Source: Aquamicrobium sp. (GTDB taxonomy: Bacteria > Pseudomonadota > Alphaproteobacteria > Rhizobiales > Rhizobiaceae). From it: a stretch of 5,481 nt of DNA. Shown piece by piece: positions 1-5,481 of the stretch. The stretch lies in NCBI GenBank assembly GCA_014860725.1, contig JACZJD010000348.1:1-5481 (forward strand), in the 5' to 3' direction. Numbering within the stretch: the stretch's first letter is position 1; every line of letters starts with the position of its first letter. The translations under genes were made by a program, and so were the position numbers. The notes below the pieces were generated by a model, which worked only from the letters and a program-made list of their open reading frames with translations, had not been told where the DNA came from and searched no databases.

Positions 1-2451
1 ACCCTGCCCACCCACGCCCGGATCGTCGTCATCGGCGGCGGCATCATCGGCTGCTCGACGGCCTATCATCTGGCGCGCGACCACAAGGCCGAGGTGGTGC
101 TGCTGGAGCAGGGCAGGATCACCTCCGGCTCGACCTGGCACGCGGCCGGGCTGATCGGCCAGTTGCGCTCGTCGGCCTCGATCACGCGGGTGCTGAAATA
201 TTCGGTCGAGCTCTACAAGCGGCTGCACGAGGAGACCGGCCTCGAGACCGGCTGGAAGATGACGGGGTGCCTGCGGCTCGCCACCACCCGGGACCGCTGG
301 ACCGAGTTCCGCCGGCTCGCCACCACGGCGCGCAGCTTCGGCATGGAAATGCATCTCGTCGGCCCCGACGAGGTGAAGCGGATGTGGCCGCTGATGGACA
401 CGTCGGACCTGATCGGCGCGTCGTGGCTGCCGACCGACGGCCAGGCCAGCCCCTCCGACATCACCCAGTCGCTGGCCAAGGGCGCGCGCATGCACGGCGC
501 GCGGCTCTACGAGGGCGTGCGCGTCACCGGCTTCGTCATGGACGGCAACCGCATCACGGCGGTGGAGACCAGCCAGGGCCGCATCGCCTGCGAGAGCGTG
601 GTCAACTGCGGCGGCCAGTGGGCGCGCCAGATCGGCGCGATGGTCGGCGTGTCGGTGCCGCTGCATCCGGTCAAACACCAATACATCGTCACCGAGAAGA
701 TCGAGGGGCTGTCGTCCGACGCCCCGACGATCCGCGACCCCGACCGGCGCACCTATTTCAAGGAGGAGGTCGGCGGGCTCGTCATGGGCGGCTACGAGCC
801 CAACCCGCAGTCCTGGGTGACGGGCCTGCCCGGCGGCGACGTGCCCGACCGGTGGGAGTTCCAGCTCTTCGACGACGACTACGACCATTTCGAGCAGCAT
901 CTGACGCAGGCCATCGCCCGGGTGCCGGCGCTCGCCGACGTCGGCGTCAAGCAGATGATCAACGGCCCCGAGAGCTTCACGCCCGACGGCAACTTCATTC
1001 TCGGCCGCGCGCCCGAATGCGCCAACATGTTCGTCGGCGCCGGCTTCAACGCCTTCGGCATCGCCTCGGGCGGCGGCGCCGGCTGGGTGCTGGCCGAATG
1101 GGTGGTGCGCGGCGAGGCGCCGCTCGACCTGTGGGTGGTCGACATCAGGCGCTTCTCCGGCCTGCACCGCGACCGCGCCTGGGTCGAGAAGCGAACGCTG
1201 GAAGCCTACGGCAAGCACTACACCGTCGCCTTCCCGCACGAGGAGTACGAGAGCGGGCGGCCGCGCATCGTCTCGCCGCTCTACGACAGGCTGAAGCGCC
1301 ATCGCGCCGTGTTCGGCTCCAAGCTCGGCTGGGAGCGGCCGAACTGGTTCGCGCCGGAGGGTGTGGAGCCGAGGGACGTCTACTCGATGGGGCGGCAGAA
1401 CTGGTTCGGCCCGGTCGGCGAGGAGCATGCCGCCGTGCGCGAGGCGGTCGGGGTCTTCGACCAGTCGTCCTTCGCCAAATACGAGCTTGCCGGCCGCGAC
1501 GCCGCAGCGGCGCTGGAGACGATCTGCGCCAACACTGTCGCCAGGCCGGTCGGGCGGCTGACCTATACCCAGATCCTCAACACGCGCGGCGGCATCGAGT
1601 GCGACCTGACGGTGGCGCGCCTTGCCGAGGACCGCTTCTACATCGTCACCGGCACCGGCTCGCGCACCCACGACTTCGCCTGGATCGAGGAACATCTTCC
1701 CGTCGGCGGCGATGCCCGCCTCTCCGACGTCACCGAGCGGTTCGGCACGCTGTCGCTGATGGGGCCGAGGGCGCGCGACGTGCTCGCCGCCGTCACCGAG
1801 GCCGATGTCGGCAACGCCGCCTTCCCGTTCGGCGGCGTCCGGGAGATCGTGGTCGCCGGCCATCCTGTGCGGGCGCTGCGCGTCACCTATGTCGGCGAGC
1901 TGGGCGGGGAGCTGCACGTGCCCATCGAAGGCACCGGCGACGTGTTCGACGCGCTGATGGCTGCGGGCGCACCGCACGGCATCCGGCCCACCGGCTACCG
2001 CGCCATCGAGTCGCTGCGGCTGGAGAAGGGCTACCGCGCCTGGGGCTCCGACATCACCCCCAACGACAACCCGTTCGAGGCCGGACTGGGCTGGGCCGTA
2101 AAGCTGAAGCAGGGCACGCCCTTCATCGGCCGCGAGGCGTGCGAGGCCGCCGCCGCCCGTCCGCTTGCCAAGCGGCTCGCGGGCTTCGTTACCGCCGATC
2201 CCGACGTCGTGCTCCTCGGCCGCGAGACCATCCTGCGCGACGGCGAGCCGGTCGGCTACCTCACCAGCGGCGGCTTCGGCTACACGCTCGGCCGGCCGAT
2301 CGGCTACGGCTACGTGCGCAACGGGAAGGGGGTGGACGACGCGTTCCTGTCGTCCGGAACTTACGAACTCGTCGTGGCGAACGAGCGCGTCGCCGCGACG
2401 ATCCACATGGCGCCGCTCTACGATCCGCAGGGAGAACGCGTGAAGAGCTGA
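1..2451 (+). CDS. FAD-dependent oxidoreductase with C-terminal GcvT (folate-binding) domain, dimethylglycine/sarcosine dehydrogenase-like; 5' partial
   Basis: The frame is open from base 1 and ends at TGA 2449-2451 (816 codons in the window). The dinucleotide-binding motif GGGIIG is already at codons 12-17, so probably only a few N-terminal residues are missing; the ATG at 94 is internal. STWHAAG at codons 44-50 contains His47, the position that carries covalent FAD in dimethylglycine and sarcosine dehydrogenases. A DAO-type FAD domain covers about 7-375, with HPVKHQY near 222-228 at the likely active site. A linking FAO_M-type region covers about 378-455, a GCV_T domain about 460-700 and a C-terminal barrel about 705-810. 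GGIECDLTV places Asp535 where GcvT-type domains keep the folate-site acid; YVGELGGELHVP (from 630) and RAIESLRLEKGYRAWGSD (from 667) are typical family signatures. Known family chemistry is oxidative N-demethylation of a glycine derivative, yielding 5,10-methylene-tetrahydrofolate or free formaldehyde. The exact substrate cannot be read from sequence. It lies upstream of and co-oriented with eutH, probably in one operon. Confidence 0.93.
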   Translation, partial: TLPTHARIVVIGGGIIGCSTAYHLARDHKAEVVLLEQGRITSGSTWHAAGLIGQLRSSASITRVLKYSVELYKRLHEETGLETGWKMTGCLRLATTRDRWTEFRRLATTARSFGMEMHLVGPDEVKRMWPLMDTSDLIGASWLPTDGQASPSDITQSLAKGARMHGARLYEGVRVTGFVMDGNRITAVETSQGRIACESVVNCGGQWARQIGAMVGVSVPLHPVKHQYIVTEKIEGLSSDAPTIRDPDRRTYFKEEVGGLVMGGYEPNPQSWVTGLPGGDVPDRWEFQLFDDDYDHFEQHLTQAIARVPALADVGVKQMINGPESFTPDGNFILGRAPECANMFVGAGFNAFGIASGGGAGWVLAEWVVRGEAPLDLWVVDIRRFSGLHRDRAWVEKRTLEAYGKHYTVAFPHEEYESGRPRIVSPLYDRLKRHRAVFGSKLGWERPNWFAPEGVEPRDVYSMGRQNWFGPVGEEHAAVREAVGVFDQSSFAKYELAGRDAAAALETICANTVARPVGRLTYTQILNTRGGIECDLTVARLAEDRFYIVTGTGSRTHDFAWIEEHLPVGGDARLSDVTERFGTLSLMGPRARDVLAAVTEADVGNAAFPFGGVREIVVAGHPVRALRVTYVGELGGELHVPIEGTGDVFDALMAAGAPHGIRPTGYRAIESLRLEKGYRAWGSDITPNDNPFEAGLGWAVKLKQGTPFIGREACEAAAARPLAKRLAGFVTADPDVVLLGRETILRDGEPVGYLTSGGFGYTLGRPIGYGYVRNGKGVDDAFLSSGTYELVVANERVAATIHMAPLYDPQGERVKS

Positions 2452-2478
2452 TCGCGGACGCCGCGCCGACGCGCTTGC

Positions 2479-2520
2479 CGCGCGCAAACAGGCCGCGCGC
2501 ATCGCGCGCAAACGGGAGGA
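2479..2520 (+). promoter_or_regulatory. GC-rich repeat/hairpin leader and ribosome binding site before eutH
   Basis: The 75-base gap before eutH holds an 11-nt direct repeat, CGCGCGCAAAC, at 2479-2489 and 2503-2513 (24-nt period). GCGCGC at 2495-2500 can pair with GCGCGC at 2504-2509 around a 3-nt loop, an all-GC 6-bp hairpin ending five bases before the Shine-Dalgarno-like GGGAGGA at 2514-2520. The latter sits six bases from the eutH ATG and fixes that start. The ribosome site is clear. A regulatory role for the hairpin or repeats is inference; repeats of this kind can arise by chance in GC-rich DNA. I see no convincing promoter, so eutH is probably co-transcribed with the oxidoreductase. 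Confidence 0.4.
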
Positions 2521-2526
2521 AGGCAG

Positions 2527-3750
2527 ATGGCTTCAATCGGCACCTACATCATCTACATCATCATGATATGCGCCGTCGCCGGCGCGATCGCCTCGATCCG
2601 CAATCCCGAAAGCGGGCTGGGCAAGGAGTTCGTCGAGGGCCTGCACGCCATCGGCCCGATCTTCATTCCGGTCGCCGGCATCATGGCCGCGATCCCCTAC
2701 CTGTCGGAATTCATCCGCTTCGCCGCCGGGCCGCTGTTCGCGGCGGTGGGCGCCGACCCCTCGATCGCGGCGACGGCGCTGATCGCCGGCGACATGGGCG
2801 GCTATCAGCTCGCCGACGCGCTGGCGGGCTCGCGCGACGCCTGGATGGTCGCCACCATCGTCAGCTTCATGTCGGGCGCCACCATCATCTTCTCCATACC
2901 GGTCGGTCTGGCGATGCTCGACAAGTCCGACCACAAATACATGGCCCTCGGCATCATGTCGGGCATCCTGAGCGTCCCGGTCGGCGTGTTCATCGCCGCC
3001 TCGCTCATCGCGCTGACCGGACTCGAGGTGCGTCCCGAGGTCTCGACCACGGCGGCGGCCAGCCACGAGGTGGCGATGGGCATCGGCGACATCCTGCGCA
3101 ACCTGTTCCCGCTGATCGTGTTCTGCGTCGCCATCGCGCTCGGTCTGCGCTTCGTGCCCGACGCCATGATCAACGGCTTCCTGTGGTTCGGGCGTATCAT
3201 GTATGCCGGCATCACCCTGGTGCTGGTCGCCTCCATCGTCGAATATTTCACCGGCTTCTTCACCTGGGCGTTCGGCGCCTGGGGTTTCGACCCGATCATC
3301 GCCGACGAGCAGGACCAGTTCCGCGCGCTGGAGATCGCCGGCTATATCGGCATCATGCTGGCCGGGGCGTTCCCGATGGTCTACCTTCTGACCAAGTATC
3401 TCGCCGGACCGATGCAGGCGCTCGGCTCGCGCATCGGCGTGTCGCCGGAAGGCGCGGCCGGGCTGCTGGCGGCCAGCGCCAACATCCTCGCCATGTACCG
3501 GCTGGTCGGCAGGATGCAGGCGAAGGACAAGGTTCTCGCCATCGCCTTCGCGGTGTGCGCGGCCTTCACCTTCGGCGACCATCTCGCCTTCACGGCCAAC
3601 TTCCAGCCGACGATCATCCTGCCGCTGATGCTCGGCAAGCTGCTCGGCGGCGCGGCGGGCTTCATGCTGGCGCTGTGGCTGTCCGTGCCGAAGGCGCAGG
3701 AGCTGGCAATGCGCGAGGACGCCAGCGCGGGGCATGACCGAAGCCTGTAA
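2527..3750 (+). CDS. eutH: EutH-family ethanolamine (amine) permease
   Basis: This 407-residue, very hydrophobic protein matches the usual EutH length (about 400 residues). Roughly ten or eleven membrane segments are visible, for example near residues 4-22, 41-58, 78-93, 107-129, 138-165, 192-210, 220-248, 266-288, 308-326, 335-352 and 362-386. Family-like blocks include AGDMGG (87-92), GATIIFSIPVGLAMLDKSD (117-135) and FTFGDHLAFTANFQPT (347-362), which I recognise from enterobacterial EutH. EutH is an inner-membrane protein that assists ethanolamine uptake. The start is supported by GGGAGGA six bases upstream. The gene follows the dehydrogenase by 75 bases, and its stop overlaps the start of the GFA remnant. 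No ethanolamine ammonia-lyase (eutBC) or microcompartment gene is in the window, so ethanolamine need not be the substrate; a methylated amine related to the dehydrogenase substrate is a reasonable alternative. Family assignment is strong, substrate is uncertain. Confidence 0.9.
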   Translation: MASIGTYIIYIIMICAVAGAIASIRNPESGLGKEFVEGLHAIGPIFIPVAGIMAAIPYLSEFIRFAAGPLFAAVGADPSIAATALIAGDMGGYQLADALAGSRDAWMVATIVSFMSGATIIFSIPVGLAMLDKSDHKYMALGIMSGILSVPVGVFIAASLIALTGLEVRPEVSTTAAASHEVAMGIGDILRNLFPLIVFCVAIALGLRFVPDAMINGFLWFGRIMYAGITLVLVASIVEYFTGFFTWAFGAWGFDPIIADEQDQFRALEIAGYIGIMLAGAFPMVYLLTKYLAGPMQALGSRIGVSPEGAAGLLAASANILAMYRLVGRMQAKDKVLAIAFAVCAAFTFGDHLAFTANFQPTIILPLMLGKLLGGAAGFMLALWLSVPKAQELAMREDASAGHDRSL

Positions 3751-4053
3751 GGACGGATGCATGTGCGGCGCGCTCCGCTATGCAACAAGCGGCGCGCCGA
3801 TTTTGAGAACCGCTACCGGCGTCGCGATTGCCTGAAACGAAGCGACGCCGGTCATTCATCCATCCTCACATTTCCCTCGCGTGAGGCCGCAACGCGTGCG
3901 CCGAAGAGGAGATCGGTGCCGCAATGGAGGCATGGGGCCTACACGGCAAAGCTGCCCGAGAACAAAAAGCCACGTCATACACGCGCCGCTGGTGCTTGCT
4001 GCGAGAAAGTGGTCCTTCCATTTCGGCAAGCCCATTTCGAACCGATGGGAAGC
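3734..4053 (+). pseudogene. Decayed and 3'-truncated GFA/CENP-V-family zinc protein (glutathione-dependent formaldehyde-activating enzyme-like)
   Basis: An ATG at 3734, overlapping the eutH stop by 17 bases, opens MTEACKDGCMCGALRYATSG, a typical GFA N-terminus with the GCxCG zinc motif (Cys9, Cys11). This frame stops at TGA 3833-3835 after 33 residues. Homology-like sequence continues in another frame: from the T4 run at 3801-3804 the next frame reads FENR, then YRRRDCLKRSDAGHSSILTF (3814-3873), which resembles the family's CHCRDC-x-SGAGHSS region. One T lost from the run would explain the shift. Where the family has Cys-His-Cys, this copy has Tyr-Arg-Arg. A later frame (4001-4051) reads RKWSFHFGKPISN, which looks like the second zinc site (CxxCGSPIS) with both Cys lost. 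The last part of the family is absent, because the convergent SRPBCC gene begins there. At about 110 codons it is shorter than the usual 130-160. Family reading is from memory of motifs; the first two segments are convincing, the last less so. It was probably the third gene of the upstream operon. Confidence 0.68.
3815..3852. repeat. Perfect 11-bp inverted repeat inside the GFA remnant
   Basis: ACCGGCGTCGC at 3815-3825 is the exact reverse complement of GCGACGCCGGT at 3842-3852, with a 16-base spacer. As RNA it would form a very stable GC-rich hairpin about 65 bases after the eutH stop. No T-run follows on either strand, so it is not a standard intrinsic terminator, though it could protect the 3' end of the eutH message. 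Its left arm covers the codons where two expected zinc-ligand cysteines have been replaced. Confidence 0.7.
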
Positions 4054-4980
4054 TCAGCGGGATGTGACGAAGCGCTCCAGCTTGCCCAGGGTTTGCAGCC
4101 CCAGTTCCACCGCACCGAAGCCCTTCGCCTCCTGGAACTCGGCAGCCGTGCTGAACACCATGCCCATCGTCACCTTCGTCGCACCGTCCTGATCCTCGAA
4201 CGAGGCCCAGGCGTCGGCATGTTTCGGCCCGTTCTCGCCCCATAGCAACGTATAGCCGATCCTCTCCTCCGGCCGGACCTCGCTGTAGAGATGGTGGTTC
4301 GGGAAGACCGTGCCGTCGGGCGCGATCATGTCGAAGACCCATTCGCCGCCCGTCCGCAGGTCGATCCTCTTCGTCCGGCAGGAAAATCCGTCCGGCCCCC
4401 ACCATTGCGGCAGCGTCTCGGGGTTCATCCACGCACCCCATACGATGGATCGCGGCGCCCGTATGACCCGCTGCAGCACCATGGTCCGCTCGGCAACCCC
4501 GGCGAGATTGTTCAGCCCTGCGTCGAAGCCCTGTCGGTAGCCGGCCTCCATATCCTCGGCCAGCGAGGAAAGCTGCACCGTCACGACCAGCCGGCTGCGC
4601 GCGTCCGTGCCGGAGATATCCGCCGTCACCAGCGCTGCCGATTGCGTCACGCCACCGCAGGAAACCACCTCGTAGTTCACGCTGCGCACCGCCGGCTGCA
4701 ATTCCAGCCAGCCGCATTCGCAGCGGATGTCCGGCTGACCCTCGACCTTGCAGAGCGAGACTTCGCGTCCGCCAACCCTGGTGTCGGCCTCCAGAAATTC
4801 CACGGTGGCCGAGGGCGTGGGCGCGGCCCAGATTGCCCGCGCGGCCGGCGCCGTCCATGCCTCCCACAACACCGACGACGGCGCGGCCACGTCCCTCTCG
4901 AAGGTCAGCGTCGCAAAACGGTTTCTTCCATCATCAGGCGTAGTTCGCCTCGTGCTGTCTGTAGCCGGGTTCCGGGTCAT
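4054..4980 (-). CDS. Tandem-domain SRPBCC protein (two AHSA1-like domains)
   Basis: This 308-residue soluble protein has no signal peptide. It carries two START-fold AHSA1-like domains in tandem: residues about 22-165 and 166-306. The second is canonical: RVIRAPRSIVWGAWMNPETL (171-190), WWGPDGF (193-199), a DLRTGGEW stretch (207-214) and a PDGTVFPN stretch (221-228). The first keeps the AAPSSVLWEAWTAP entry (32-45) and RVGGREV (68-74) but lacks the WWGP block and carries a Cys pair (CEC, 87-89). Single-domain members are about 140-160 residues, so this is a duplication or fusion. Such proteins form a hydrophobic ligand cavity; the bacterial ones mostly have no proven ligand, and the Hsp90-activator name says nothing about function here. 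Its ATG overlaps the arsR stop (ATGA, 4977-4980), with AAGGAA at 4989-4994 as a ribosome site inside arsR, which indicates translational coupling. Base and codon use are somewhat less GC-biased than in the genes to the left. Confidence 0.88.
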   Translation of the reverse strand: MTRNPATDSTRRTTPDDGRNRFATLTFERDVAAPSSVLWEAWTAPAARAIWAAPTPSATVEFLEADTRVGGREVSLCKVEGQPDIRCECGWLELQPAVRSVNYEVVSCGGVTQSAALVTADISGTDARSRLVVTVQLSSLAEDMEAGYRQGFDAGLNNLAGVAERTMVLQRVIRAPRSIVWGAWMNPETLPQWWGPDGFSCRTKRIDLRTGGEWVFDMIAPDGTVFPNHHLYSEVRPEERIGYTLLWGENGPKHADAWASFEDQDGATKVTMGMVFSTAAEFQEAKGFGAVELGLQTLGKLERFVTSR

Positions 4981-5318
4981 TTTTCACGTTCCTTCATCAC
5001 GTTCATCACAAACGCGTCCAACCGGTCGAGCCGGGCTTCCCAGATGGCCCGCTGCTCATCGAGCCATGTCCGCACCGGCTCCAGAGCCTGGGGCACGATG
5101 GCGCAGGTGCGGACCCGCCCGTCCTTGGACGTGGCGATCAACCCTGCCTCCTCCAGCACGGAAAGGTGCCGCATCACCGTGGGCAGACGCAGTCCCGTGG
5201 GGCCAGCCAGATCCGTCACCCGCGCTGGCCCTTCGGCGAGGCGGGTGAGGATCGACCGGCGGGTCGGATCGGCCAGAGCGTGGAAGAGCAGCGAGAGATC
5301 GGGATCATGCTTAGCCAT
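4977..5318 (-). CDS. ArsR-family winged-helix transcriptional repressor (AHSA1-linked type)
   Basis: This 113-residue protein is a typical ArsR-family length. LFHALADPTRRSILTRLAEG (11-30) is the family's opening helix pair, GLRLPTVMRHLSVLEEAGLI (42-61) holds the recognition helix, and TSKDGRVRTCAIVP (63-76) is the beta wing. A C-terminal helix with Trp-containing WLDEQRAIWEARLDRLDAFV (85-104) is common in members encoded beside AHSA1 proteins. The metal-binding ELCVCDL motif of arsenic and cadmium sensors is absent (TDLAGP stands there), so this is unlikely to be a metal sensor. It overlaps the downstream SRPBCC gene by four bases, forming a two-gene operon in which it probably represses its own transcription. 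The ATG at 5318 is chosen because protein homology begins directly after it and no earlier start fits. No Shine-Dalgarno sequence precedes it. Confidence 0.92.
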   Translation of the reverse strand: MAKHDPDLSLLFHALADPTRRSILTRLAEGPARVTDLAGPTGLRLPTVMRHLSVLEEAGLIATSKDGRVRTCAIVPQALEPVRTWLDEQRAIWEARLDRLDAFVMNVMKEREK

Positions 5319-5377
5319 AGTGCTAACTATCGCACGATCTGTCGGCGGCGCAAGAGAAACTTCGTCAAATGGCTAAG
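5310..5377. repeat. 9-bp inverted repeat (CTTAGCCAT / ATGGCTAAG) flanking the arsR upstream region
   Basis: CTTAGCCAT at 5310-5318 and ATGGCTAAG at 5369-5377 are exact reverse complements separated by 50 bases. The left copy contains one half of the start-codon dyad; the right copy adds a third GCTAA half-site next to the TTGACG element. Distant repeated half-sites could allow repressor cooperativity, but two short matches may also be chance. Confidence 0.4.
5311..5353 (-). promoter_or_regulatory. Possible arsR promoter and operator overlapping the start codon
   Basis: On the + strand TTAGC (5311-5315) and GCTAA (5322-5326) form a perfect dyad with a 6-base spacer that contains the arsR start codon (CAT 5316-5318). 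Reading leftward, TTGCGC (5348-5353) and GATAGT (5326-5331), 16 bases apart, could serve as -35 and -10 elements. The start would then fall at or next to the A of the ATG, giving a leaderless mRNA, in keeping with the lack of a ribosome site. A repressor bound at the dyad would block initiation. A better -35 (TTGACG, 5363-5368) has no good -10 at the right distance. The dyad is directly visible; promoter and operator roles are inference. Confidence 0.45.
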
Positions 5378-5433
5378 TTTTTCAGCCTCGGGCGTGGAAC
5401 GATCGTCGCACCGGTGATGCCTCGCCGGGCATT

Positions 5434-5481
5434 CTAGGCTACCAGACCCGCCAGTCTCCGCTCGTCCAGGGACGGATAGAC
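5434..5481 (-). CDS. Possible C-terminal fragment of an unidentified leftward gene at the window edge
   Basis: Reading in from the right edge on the - strand, one frame gives VYPSLDERRLAGLVA and then TAG at 5434-5436. The composition is protein-like, but sixteen codons are too few to identify a family, and other frames are also partly open here. If real, the gene ends about 115 bases upstream of arsR and is co-oriented with it. The rest of the 5319-5433 gap holds only the arsR upstream elements. Confidence 0.2.
   Translation of the reverse strand, partial: VYPSLDERRLAGLVA

Noticed and set aside
1381..2451. A separate gcvT (glycine cleavage T-protein) gene
   Set aside because: The GcvT-like region is in the same uninterrupted frame as the FAD domain, in the order known for dimethylglycine and sarcosine dehydrogenases.
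267..3737. A 1156-codon open frame on the + strand running across both the dehydrogenase and eutH
   Set aside because: It is rich in Arg, Ala, His and Pro with no recognisable domain and lies over two well-identified genes; such long open frames are a by-product of high GC content.
2533..3762. A 409-codon open frame antisense to the whole of eutH
   Set aside because: It mirrors eutH exactly and is dominated by Arg, His, Asp and Glu with no fold-like pattern, as expected for the complement of a GC-rich membrane-protein gene.
3815..3852. Intrinsic terminator for eutH
   Set aside because: The stem is strong, but no T-run follows on either strand and the 16-base loop is large, so it is recorded as an inverted repeat only.
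3964..4049. Terminator for the leftward arsR-SRPBCC operon, from a 5-bp CCCAT/ATGGG stem at 4031-4049 and a T5 run (- strand) at 3964-3968
   Set aside because: The stem is short, has a 9-base loop, and is more than 60 bases from the T-run; no good stem directly precedes the T-run.
3924..4067. An alternative frame for the end of the GFA remnant, reading YTRRWCLLRESGPSISA
   Set aside because: It also resembles the second zinc site, but the spacing after the Cys is two residues too long, whereas WSFHFGKPIS in the other frame keeps exact CxxCGSPIS spacing. The choice remains uncertain.
3866..4867. A 333-codon - strand frame and a 361-codon + strand frame (4291-5376) over the SRPBCC/arsR region
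   Set aside because: Both overlap genes with clear family motifs and have low-complexity Arg/Gly/Ala composition without motifs of their own.
4977..5318. Arsenic or heavy-metal sensor ArsR/SmtB
   Set aside because: The metal-binding Cys motif in the recognition region is missing, and the partner gene is an AHSA1-type protein rather than a metal exporter or reductase.

Overview
This 5.5 kb window comes from a GC-rich bacterial chromosome. Gene content and codon choice (G or C at most third positions) suggest an alphaproteobacterium, probably of the Hyphomicrobiales. That placement is inference from style, not from a marker gene.

Left part (1-3750, + strand): a nearly complete FAD-dependent oxidoreductase of the dimethylglycine/sarcosine dehydrogenase type, with a C-terminal folate-binding GcvT module. 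It lacks only its extreme N-terminus at the window edge. After a 75-base gap comes eutH, an ethanolamine-permease-family membrane protein. Together they look like a catabolic operon for a small amine or N-methylated amine: EutH imports the substrate, and the oxidoreductase removes a one-carbon unit and can pass it to tetrahydrofolate.

Middle (3734-about 4053, + strand): the decayed remains of a third operon gene, a GFA/CENP-V-family zinc protein (the family named for glutathione-dependent formaldehyde-activating enzyme). Its ATG overlaps the end of eutH. The reading frame is broken in at least two places, most of the zinc-binding cysteines are gone, and the 3' end is missing. A perfect 11-bp inverted repeat sits exactly where two of the cysteines were lost. 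An intact ancestor would have fitted a demethylation operon, because oxidative N-demethylation can release formaldehyde.

Right part (4054-5318, - strand): a two-gene operon read leftward toward the broken gene. It holds an ArsR-family winged-helix repressor followed, with an ATGA overlap, by a 308-residue protein with two tandem AHSA1/SRPBCC domains. The arsR start has no Shine-Dalgarno sequence and lies inside a TTAGC-N6-GCTAA dyad just downstream of a possible promoter, which suggests leaderless, self-repressed expression. This pair looks like a separate cassette that now abuts the truncated GFA gene.

The last 163 bases hold the arsR upstream region and, at the very edge, a possible C-terminal fragment of another leftward gene. 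I saw no tRNA, rRNA, CRISPR array or complete insertion sequence. The best candidates for a second look are the GFA pseudogene with its palindrome, the pairing of EutH with a demethylating dehydrogenase, and the arsR start-site operator.
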